A stretch of 5,555 bases of DNA from Bacteroidales bacterium (lineage in GTDB: Bacteria; Bacteroidota; Bacteroidia; Bacteroidales; VadinHA17): NCBI GenBank assembly GCA_003157055.1, contig PMIG01000347.1, forward strand, positions 1 to 5,555, given 5' to 3'. Below the pieces are notes generated by a model. That model saw nothing but the letters and a program-made list of their open reading frames with translations, was not told the DNA's origin and searched no databases. This document shows positions 1-5,555 of the stretch, in pieces; positions within the stretch are counted from its first letter, which is position 1; each line of letters opens with the position of its first letter. A program made the translations under genes and the position numbers.

Positions 1-309
1 ACGATTATGAGGCTGTTTTTTTGCTACATGTGCAAAGAACAAATATGTTTTTCCCGGTATAAAGGTCCTTTTATCAACCTCTTTAACCCCAAGAAGAATA
101 TCACAATCCTTCAGATCCTCCTTTAACGGGATGTCAAGATAATCGTACTCTTCATCGGAATAGCATCTGTTATCGCTGGGTTGCACGAAGAATTCGACAT
201 AGGGGTATAACTCCTGAAGGGCTACTATCTGGGGTGGCGTAAGAGGTACTCTCCTGTCAGGAGGATTTTTAGTTTCACGAAGGATACCGATTTTAACTGA
301 CTGGTACAT
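1..309 (-). CDS. N-terminal part of alanine dehydrogenase / saccharopine dehydrogenase-like NAD(P) oxidoreductase (cut by window edge)
   Basis: The frame is open for 103 codons from an ATG at 309-307 to the first base of the window, so only the N-terminal domain is present; relatives are about 400 residues. The start MYQSVKIGILRETKNPPDRR, followed by VPLTP, is the classic opening of the alanine dehydrogenase/transhydrogenase N-terminal domain. GVKEV (Lys76) and FFAHVAKKQPHNR (His94) match the positions of the catalytic Lys and His in alanine dehydrogenase and in lysine-forming saccharopine dehydrogenase (yeast Lys77/His96). The KKQPxNR ending resembles the Bacteroidota subgroup often annotated simply as alanine dehydrogenase. 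There is no signal peptide, so it should act in the cytoplasm in amino-acid metabolism. The NAD-binding domain lies outside the window, so the substrate (alanine, saccharopine or another) cannot be decided. An AGGA sequence sits 5 bases before the ATG, inside the 312-361 hairpin. No other in-frame ATG exists between this start and the in-frame TAG upstream. Confidence 0.88.
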   Translation of the reverse strand, partial: MYQSVKIGILRETKNPPDRRVPLTPPQIVALQELYPYVEFFVQPSDNRCYSDEEYDYLDIPLKEDLKDCDILLGVKEVDKRTFIPGKTYLFFAHVAKKQPHNR

Positions 310-311
310 AG

Positions 312-361
312 AAGTCCTGCCAAATTTTACTATTATAAAGATAGTAAATCCAGCAGGACTT
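312..361 (-). repeat. Long imperfect hairpin covering the ribosome binding site of the dehydrogenase gene
   Basis: The outer arms AAGTCCTGC (312-320) and GCAGGACTT (353-361) are perfect 9-base inverted repeats. Nested inside, TTTACTAT (326-333) and ATAGTAAA (341-348) form a further perfect 8-base pair. The two stems are separated by an asymmetric internal loop (321-325 against 349-352), and the terminal loop is 7 bases (334-340). In the minus-strand transcript the downstream arm contains AGGA (318-315), 5 bases from the ATG at 309, so folding would hide the Shine-Dalgarno-like sequence. There is no T-run after the stem in the minus direction, which argues against a simple intrinsic terminator. 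The structure is seen directly; its role as a translation switch, a protein-binding dyad or an mRNA processing/stability element is inference. Confidence 0.6.
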
Positions 362-390
362 TTATATGACTATAATCAGCAAATCGGATT

Positions 391-1248
391 CTAAAGATTA
401 TCTGGATTAAAGGCCACACTTGCTCTCCCAAAAGTGCATACCATTGCATTTCCTGCAAATGACTGGTAAGGCTTCCTATCAAGCGAACCGTCAAGAATCC
501 CTTTGACACATGCTACCTGATCGTTAATGAAATCTGAAGGCATTGGAGCACCATGGCCAGGCAGAATAGTGGTGAATTCGTTAATTCTATTTAATTGTTT
601 CTGCAGAGATGCAAGATACTGGTGGAGTGGCAGGCAATTATTCAGGAAAAGCCAGACCAAACCATTATTATTATCTCCCGTAAAGAGAAGCTTGTTTGAG
701 ATATCGAGCAGGCATATCTCCCCCGGTGTATGACCAGGAGTCTCAATAACCTCGATTTTCCTTCCGCCAAGATCAAAAATACGACCTTCATGGATAGGAA
801 TAAGCCGGGTATTTAATATCCTGCCTTTATAGAGATCTCCTGCTGCCGGTGTTCTTCCGCCAAGCATCGAAGATGATGAACCAGACCTGGCTTCCGCCTT
901 GTTATAACCTCTTGCAGCCATAGAGTCGGCCGGTTGAATATAAACTTTATCAAACTGGTAGTCTGAACCTGCATGGTCGGGATGGCCATGAGTGATGACA
1001 ATGACCAGAGGCTTTGAGGTAAGCTTTCTGGCAAATGACAAGATATCTGCAACTCCAAGTCCATCGTCAATGAGCATTGAGCTGTCACTACCTTCAATAA
1101 GGTACATATTGTCAGCACCATTGTCACTGATCTGCCAGACTTTTGGTCCTACCTCCTTATAAGAGAACCAAGCTGACTGCACCTGGCCGCAGGCAATATT
1201 TAATGCGCCAAAGATCAGGCACAAAGAAAAAAATAGCTTTCTTTTCAT
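391..1248 (-). CDS. Exported metallo-beta-lactamase-fold hydrolase
   Basis: With the ATG at 1248 the protein is 285 residues. An in-frame TTG at 1266 would add six residues before the signal peptide and is less likely. Residues 1-21 form a signal peptide (MKRKLFFSLCLIFG...), with probable cleavage near ACG/Q22. Cys20 is preceded by NIA, a poor lipobox, so lipoprotein status is uncertain. The metal site is complete for a binuclear MBL-fold enzyme: HGHPDH (His87, His89, Asp91, His92), His173 in GHTPGE, Asp192 in FTGDN and His232 in PGHG. This order is typical of glyoxalase II/lactonase-like hydrolases. The C-terminal third lacks the conserved glyoxalase II glutathione-binding residues as far as I can judge, so the substrate is unknown. 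A Ser/Gly-rich loop (SGSSSSMLGG, about residues 122-131) lies between the first two metal motifs. It is the last gene of the apparent operon, 28 bases after the esterase stop, and probably acts in the periplasm. Confidence 0.9.
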   Translation of the reverse strand: MKRKLFFSLCLIFGALNIACGQVQSAWFSYKEVGPKVWQISDNGADNMYLIEGSDSSMLIDDGLGVADILSFARKLTSKPLVIVITHGHPDHAGSDYQFDKVYIQPADSMAARGYNKAEARSGSSSSMLGGRTPAAGDLYKGRILNTRLIPIHEGRIFDLGGRKIEVIETPGHTPGEICLLDISNKLLFTGDNNNGLVWLFLNNCLPLHQYLASLQKQLNRINEFTTILPGHGAPMPSDFINDQVACVKGILDGSLDRKPYQSFAGNAMVCTFGRASVAFNPDNL

Positions 1249-1276
1249 ATGATAGTTATATGACAATTTTTAAATC

Positions 1277-2986
1277 TTATTTTGTTGTTACGACACCTGT
1301 ATTCTTCATGATAGCAGCTGCCTCTGCAGGTAGCTTCCAGTCATTATCAAAAGTACCACCGGCAATTATATTGTCGGAACTCTCCCTGAACAGGATGAAA
1401 TCCTTGAAATTCTTAAGTCCGTCCACTTTTGAGCCCATAAATGCCATTCCACCTTGTCCCGGAGCCTTTTTTGGAGGCGTCCACCAGGGCAATCCGGAAT
1501 TGATAAGGACATAGTGTTTGTTTACCGGGAAGATATAAAGCAGTCCATAATCCTTTGCGTCATTGCTCAGCTGAACAGGAAGCCTGTCGGCAAACTTCGC
1601 GATTATAGCATTTGTTTCCTTCGTTCCGAACAGAATGAGATTCGAATTATCGTAGTCACTCTGTCTCAATTCCTTATCGGAAAGGACTCTTGGAAACACC
1701 ATTATCCTGCCTGCCATCCCGTTCCAGTCAGCAGCTAACAGGGCTGCTGCTTTCCTTTCTCCCAGTTCTTCGCCCGAAGGGTTTCCTCCTGTTCCATATA
1801 CATAAATATGATTCCCGCCAATAGCTGCGCTTATTGGTCCCTCAGCACCCGGCTGCTTTGAGGTAAGTCCGGGAGTAAATTTCTTATTGACCCAGCTGTT
1901 ATCAGATCTGGAAAATGAAACAGCATCATTTGTTTTAACGGTAAATAATTTGCCGTCAACTTTTACAGTGACTTTCTGTGCAGGAACAAATTGCGGGTGT
2001 CCGGCCAGCCTCAGTGTGAAGGCATCGAGACCTGAAGAAGTAATTTCGATATTGTTCTGACCTGTGAATTTTGCATCAATTGTTGAGAGTGTCCCGGGTG
2101 TGAGATTATCGATTCTCACCCAATATGCTTTATTGTATTTGAACCATTTGGTGCTGAATTTAACCTCAGCAGGATACGGATCCCTTGTGAACTGTGAAAA
2201 CCAGTCAAAGATAAATCCATCCTTATAAGCATATTCCCAGCTGTTATGTCCAATTCCCGGATATTCTGTATAATCGAACCTTGGCGTGCCGGCTTCAAAT
2301 TTTGCTTTCCAGTCAAGTGCTGTCTTATGAAGAAAATCCTTATCACCTGTAAAAAGATGTACGGGCAGGTTTAATGCATTGCCGGCTAGGTCTTCAGAAC
2401 CATCGGGTGGTGCAGGGCAGCATGGAGCAAGGGCAGCCCAGATATCAGGACGAGTAAGGCCGAGCCAGATTGTTCCTCCACCGCCCATCGACAATCCTGT
2501 AAGATAAATTCTGTTTTCATCAATTGAAAACCTGCTCTCAATATCGGCCAGCATATCATAGACATCCTGTTCAGGTATCCCCTGGTAACCTGCTGTTCCC
2601 CTGGCAAGGGGAGCTGCAACTATTAAGTCGACATCCTTAAGAACAGGGAAATAGCGAGTCGCTTCAAGGTCAGTTTCAACCGGGACATTGCCGGGCTTAA
2701 TAAAGTCCAGTCCCTGTAAGTTACCCTGGCCAAATGACCGTCTTAATCCCAGACGGTGGTTCGACCATGCTCCGTGAAGAAAAACTACCAGGGGGTATTT
2801 CCTCGATTCATCGAAGTTCTTCGGAATATAAATTGCATAAGGCTGGTCGGTCTCATCAACTGTAGAGAAAAATGAGAGATCCTGTGGACCTGCCTTTAAT
2901 CTCTGTGAAAATGCATTTCCGGAGCAGAACATTAAAAGAGTAATGGTCAGGAAAGCCAGACAAACTACAGAAGAATTTTTATTCAT
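1277..2986 (-). CDS. Secreted three-domain serine esterase / prolyl-oligopeptidase-like alpha/beta-hydrolase
   Basis: The protein is 569 residues, from an ATG at 2986, with a signal peptide through about residue 27 (AFS/Q). Cys21 has Phe before it, so it is not a lipobox. Residues about 35-268 form an alpha/beta-hydrolase domain: oxyanion HG (His71-Gly72), nucleophile elbow GLSMGG (Ser166), candidate acid Asp215 or Asp217 in TGDKD, and catalytic His247 in GIGHNSW. This pattern fits the feruloyl esterase/PHB depolymerase/S9-like group. Residues about 272-360 look like an all-beta, Ig-like linker domain. Residues about 383-545 look like a Rossmann-type domain, with a YGTGG strand-turn, alternating hydrophobic strands, NLILFGTKETN and a Gly-rich tail. 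A similar layout is known to me from 'prolyl oligopeptidase family' proteins of Bacteroidota and Planctomycetota, whose substrates are mostly unproven. It lies 28 bases after the GH9 gene, which suggests removal of ester decorations from the glycan; peptidase activity is not excluded. Confidence 0.88.
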   Translation of the reverse strand: MNKNSSVVCLAFLTITLLMFCSGNAFSQRLKAGPQDLSFFSTVDETDQPYAIYIPKNFDESRKYPLVVFLHGAWSNHRLGLRRSFGQGNLQGLDFIKPGNVPVETDLEATRYFPVLKDVDLIVAAPLARGTAGYQGIPEQDVYDMLADIESRFSIDENRIYLTGLSMGGGGTIWLGLTRPDIWAALAPCCPAPPDGSEDLAGNALNLPVHLFTGDKDFLHKTALDWKAKFEAGTPRFDYTEYPGIGHNSWEYAYKDGFIFDWFSQFTRDPYPAEVKFSTKWFKYNKAYWVRIDNLTPGTLSTIDAKFTGQNNIEITSSGLDAFTLRLAGHPQFVPAQKVTVKVDGKLFTVKTNDAVSFSRSDNSWVNKKFTPGLTSKQPGAEGPISAAIGGNHIYVYGTGGNPSGEELGERKAAALLAADWNGMAGRIMVFPRVLSDKELRQSDYDNSNLILFGTKETNAIIAKFADRLPVQLSNDAKDYGLLYIFPVNKHYVLINSGLPWWTPPKKAPGQGGMAFMGSKVDGLKNFKDFILFRESSDNIIAGGTFDNDWKLPAEAAAIMKNTGVVTTK

Positions 2987-3014
2987 AATATTTATAAGTT
3001 AATTCGGGTTACAT

Positions 3015-5504
3015 CTATTCTTTATTTAATAATTTATCGGCCGCAAGTACCAGGAACATAAAGTTGGTAGCTCCTCCGCCCATAACGTACTCCTGCTGCT
3101 GCCACAGAAAAGGCCAGTCAAGCAATTCAGGAAAATCGGGACGAATCAGGGCGGTGCCCGATGAGACTCCTCCCGGAATATATGACCAGTCGGCCCGGTT
3201 AGCCCCATATGCAACCGTTGTTGATCTGGCCCCTACTCCTGATGCGAAGGAAGCTGTATTTGATCCAGGGTGAACGCCAAGAATAAAATTAAGGGCGTTG
3301 TACATATAATCAATAGGGAAGATATCGGGGAATGCTTTGTTAAGATAGTACTGCCTCACTCCGAAACTCTGGATATCCCATCCAGCACCCCATATATATG
3401 GACTGTAAGGAACTCCGAAGGGAGTCTGGGATCCCTGCTTTGCAATTTCTGAAGCGAATGCATTTGCAGCCTTTTTAACAGATTGAATCAATTCATCATT
3501 ACCAGTTTTAAATATGGCACCGCATATAAGCCATCCGATGTTTCTGAATTCACTAATAATAAGTGACTTATTATTAAGCAGATAATCTTTATAGATCTGT
3601 TGCCCTGTAGTCAAGTATAGTTCAGATGCAGCGTGAAGCTTCGAGGCAGCCTGGCGATCTGTGACCTGGCGATCCAGATTAAAAATTGCTTCAGCTACTT
3701 CAAGGCACTGTGCACTGAGTGTATCGTTGAATCCTTTCAATACCCTGGAAGCTGCTGCCATTTGTGCTGCAGTGGTAAGTTCCCTGTCGGGATTGTCTTC
3801 TGTAAAAACCCAGCGGTCATCAGCAAGGGACGATTGCGCTGCAGTCTTTTCACCCGGTTTCAGAATATCGCTGTAAAACAGTCCGTCAGTCATATTAATA
3901 CCATCGCCGAGCAAAACATACTGACGCAGCGTCGGACATATTATCCCGCGGTAGAGCCTCCCCAGATTCCGGTATCCGCCGATAACTGAAAGCGCACCAT
4001 GCTCAATCTGCTGGAGGATATCTGGTTTCCCGTCAGGCTGATGTATTTCAACAATCCTGGAATGCTGATCGATTGTGGTTTCGTCATATTTCACACCAAA
4101 TTCCTCATAAGCCTGTGTTAGAATATAAATCTCTCCGCTTTGTGATTCCACCCTCAGATCATAGTCACCGGCATCATGCCAGCCTCCGATATTAAGACCC
4201 GGAACATGGTCGCCCGGATTATATTTTGTCAGAGTCGACGGACCCTGAAGGTACCCGTCGAAGTGATTATGGTTGACAGGGGCCATCCGGGCATCGTCCA
4301 TGTGACACAAGCCATGCCAGACCCTGTATTTTTCATTGATACGCATATGGCACATCTGGACAGGAAGAAAATACTCAAGAGTGGGCTGCCAGACATTACG
4401 CTTAAAGACATCTGCGGCAATACGAAATGGCTGTGACTGTGCATGACCGTATTTTAGTATATATATACCGGTTTCTTTTACATCCGAAAAATCAAATTTC
4501 AGATAATTATACCGAAGGAACCTACCCCACTCAAGGGGCTTTCCTGAGACGACCATCAGCTGTTTTCCTTCATTATTTATTCTTACCAGTTCGATGTTTT
4601 GCCTATTCAGATCATTCTTATCAAGTTCGATGAATGCAAGTTTTTGCTGATCCGGATGATACCCTATCTGGGAAACGTGAATAACCGGATCGGCTATCCA
4701 GTCTTTAATTACATTTGGAGTAATAACCCATTCAACTGCTCTTTTAGTAGTACCTGCCGCTACCAGTGACCTGACTACGAACCAGCCATTATTATGAAGA
4801 TATCTCCCATCGATCAACTGAATCTCGCCTGTTGCAGACTGTATTGAAAGTCGAAGGTGATCATCTTCCGGAGCAACAACCAGATGTTTACCTGTTGCCA
4901 TTGGCTCTGCTGCGACAAGTGCACCGCTATTATCATGCATTCCGGGTCCGTTGGCTTGCCGCGGGAATATCCCTGACTTGTCATCCATCATCCATGTTTT
5001 ACCAAACAGAATGCCAGGGAAAAGTTCCATATTGAATCCTACCTTGCCGATGAATTCCGGCGGTATAGGTCTGTCGAGGTCGACAGTAACGATTATTGAG
5101 CTACCATCAGAATGAGTTTCTACAGTGTAGTTCAGATAAAGATCCGGATAGATTATGGGATTGAAGCCCTTGCGGTTTATTGCTGAATCGGGATAGGTCA
5201 GGTATTCAGTGATGAGGTTTGATGAGCGGTCGACAACCCGTTTTTTCAGCTTTGGTATGGGCTGCCATTGTCCCGGTGTCACATCAAGCCTAAGATCACC
5301 GTTAGTAGCGATCCTCATTCCATGCATAATTATTGCAACTCCTCCCTGGTGACCTTCGGGATAGAAATCCTGAAAAGCCATCACGTTAACGCCTCTATTT
5401 TCAAAATATTCCTGATCATTTAACAGGAAAATATTTCCCTGAGAAAACCCTGTGATGCAAAGTGCCAGCATCCACAAAACCATCAAGATTCTATTCTTTT
5501 TCAT
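3015..5504 (-). CDS. Secreted glycoside hydrolase family 9 protein with extra N-terminal domain
   Basis: The protein is 829 residues, from an ATG at 5504, with a signal peptide through about residue 21 (GFS/Q). Residues about 23-268 are a beta-rich region not part of the usual GH9 layout, with the landmark FNMELFPGILFGKTW. Residues about 272-365 match the Ig-like CelD_N domain (HVSQIGYHPDQQKLA). The GH9 (alpha/alpha)6 barrel follows from about 369 to the end. Catalytic features are present: GGWHDAGDYD with Asp444 and Asp447 (base/nucleophile-water side), FILGVHPGSN, and Glu805 in WQQQEYVMGGG as the likely proton donor. Cys385, Cys400, His401 and His443 match the zinc ligands recalled from Alicyclobacillus Cel9A. 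The usual PHHR motif of cellulases is not conserved; at that place the sequence reads STTVAYGANR. Family GH9 enzymes cut beta-1,4-glucans, xyloglucan or glucosaminides; the substrate here is unknown. It has no carbohydrate-binding module, dockerin or type IX sorting tail, so a periplasmic location is likely. It is the first complete gene of the apparent operon. Confidence 0.93.
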   Translation of the reverse strand: MKKNRILMVLWMLALCITGFSQGNIFLLNDQEYFENRGVNVMAFQDFYPEGHQGGVAIIMHGMRIATNGDLRLDVTPGQWQPIPKLKKRVVDRSSNLITEYLTYPDSAINRKGFNPIIYPDLYLNYTVETHSDGSSIIVTVDLDRPIPPEFIGKVGFNMELFPGILFGKTWMMDDKSGIFPRQANGPGMHDNSGALVAAEPMATGKHLVVAPEDDHLRLSIQSATGEIQLIDGRYLHNNGWFVVRSLVAAGTTKRAVEWVITPNVIKDWIADPVIHVSQIGYHPDQQKLAFIELDKNDLNRQNIELVRINNEGKQLMVVSGKPLEWGRFLRYNYLKFDFSDVKETGIYILKYGHAQSQPFRIAADVFKRNVWQPTLEYFLPVQMCHMRINEKYRVWHGLCHMDDARMAPVNHNHFDGYLQGPSTLTKYNPGDHVPGLNIGGWHDAGDYDLRVESQSGEIYILTQAYEEFGVKYDETTIDQHSRIVEIHQPDGKPDILQQIEHGALSVIGGYRNLGRLYRGIICPTLRQYVLLGDGINMTDGLFYSDILKPGEKTAAQSSLADDRWVFTEDNPDRELTTAAQMAAASRVLKGFNDTLSAQCLEVAEAIFNLDRQVTDRQAASKLHAASELYLTTGQQIYKDYLLNNKSLIISEFRNIGWLICGAIFKTGNDELIQSVKKAANAFASEIAKQGSQTPFGVPYSPYIWGAGWDIQSFGVRQYYLNKAFPDIFPIDYMYNALNFILGVHPGSNTASFASGVGARSTTVAYGANRADWSYIPGGVSSGTALIRPDFPELLDWPFLWQQQEYVMGGGATNFMFLVLAADKLLNKE
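3554..3576. repeat. Perfect 11-base palindrome inside the GH9 gene
   Basis: TAATAATAAGT (3554-3564) and ACTTATTATTA (3566-3576) are exact reverse complements around a single central base (3565). The site is AT-rich and lies within the catalytic-domain coding region, where the minus strand reads N-N-K-S-L-I-I around residues 644-650. Such a dyad can be a DNA-binding site or a tight RNA hairpin (10 base pairs, 3-base loop), but it may also be chance created by the Asn-Asn/Ile-Ile codons. Only the symmetry is observed. Confidence 0.4.
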
Positions 5505-5510
5505 AAGCAG

Positions 5511-5555
5511 TTATTTAGTTCTTTCAATTATTTCAAGGCACATACGGCTATTGTG
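5511..5555 (-). other. Possible 3' end of an upstream gene plus short leader of the GH9 gene
   Basis: Only 51 bases precede the GH9 start. Two minus-strand frames are open from the window edge: one ends TIAVCALK with a stop at 5530-5528 (22 bases from the GH9 start codon or slightly more), the other ends EIIERTK with a stop at 5513-5511 (6 bases away). Either could be the tail of a co-transcribed gene, since operon gaps here are short, but neither is long enough to identify. No Bacteroidota-type promoter (TTTG then TAnnTTTG) and no strong ribosome binding site is visible in this stretch. Confidence 0.25.

Noticed and set aside
322..345. Bacteroidota-type promoter (TAnnTTTG) for the dehydrogenase
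   Set aside because: TATCTTTA and TAAAATTTG are near matches, but one has the wrong last base and the other the wrong spacing, and no TTTG element stands at the right distance upstream.
312..361. Rho-independent terminator for the three-gene operon
   Set aside because: The stem is strong enough but no T-run follows it on the minus strand, and it abuts the next start codon. Only a weak CTTTTA follows on the plus strand, where no gene ends.
1249..1266. Longer start (TTG at 1266) for the MBL-fold gene
   Set aside because: It adds MSYNYH before an otherwise ideal signal peptide; the ATG at 1248 gives a lysine-rich start directly before the hydrophobic core.
1143..1514. Plus-strand open frame of 123 codons, and other plus-strand frames such as 3633-3989 and 4176-4436
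   Set aside because: They lie antisense to well-supported genes with intact catalytic motifs, have no recognisable domains, and the 1143-1514 frame spans the junction of two real genes.
3650..3674. Direct repeat CCTGGCGATC with 15-base period in the GH9 gene
   Set aside because: Only ten bases repeat twice, encoding DRQ-VT-DRQ; too short to be a meaningful repeat or element.
3015..5504. Type IX secretion sorting domain or carbohydrate-binding module on the GH9 protein
   Set aside because: The protein ends a few residues after the last GH9 helix (AADKLLNKE), leaving no room for a C-terminal sorting domain.

Overview
The window reads as part of a Bacteroidota (Bacteroidetes) chromosome. It is moderately AT-rich, every supported gene lies on the minus strand, and the genes downstream of a neighbour mostly lack a clear Shine-Dalgarno sequence. 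The three complete proteins have short lysine-rich signal peptides that end in a typical 'x-S/G then Q' cleavage region. The protein types (a long glycoside hydrolase family 9 enzyme, a multidomain alpha/beta-hydrolase, and a Bacteroidota-style alanine/saccharopine dehydrogenase-like protein) fit the same assignment. Family names come from reading motifs; no database search was run.

Layout in the direction of transcription (high to low coordinates): 5555-5505 holds the probable tail of an upstream gene. At 5504-3015 is a secreted 829-residue GH9 protein with a large extra N-terminal region, an Ig-like CelD_N domain and a complete but divergent GH9 catalytic domain. After 28 bases comes 2986-1277, a secreted 569-residue serine esterase/peptidase-like alpha/beta-hydrolase with two added C-terminal domains. 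After another 28 bases (using the ATG start) comes 1248-391, an exported metallo-beta-lactamase-fold hydrolase. An 81-base gap with a strong imperfect hairpin (312-361) then precedes 309-1, the first 103 codons of a cytoplasmic NAD(P)-dependent dehydrogenase related to alanine dehydrogenase and lysine-forming saccharopine dehydrogenase. That gene runs off the window edge.

The first three genes look like one operon for extracytoplasmic breakdown of an unknown glycan or glycoconjugate: one enzyme to cut glycosidic bonds, one to cut esters (or peptide-like bonds), and one metallohydrolase. No SusC/SusD transporter pair, regulator or type IX secretion sorting domain is visible, so a polysaccharide utilisation locus cannot be confirmed from this window. 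The dehydrogenase is probably separate in function. The hairpin buries its only Shine-Dalgarno-like sequence, which makes it the best candidate regulatory element here. No RNA gene, CRISPR array, insertion sequence or att site was seen.
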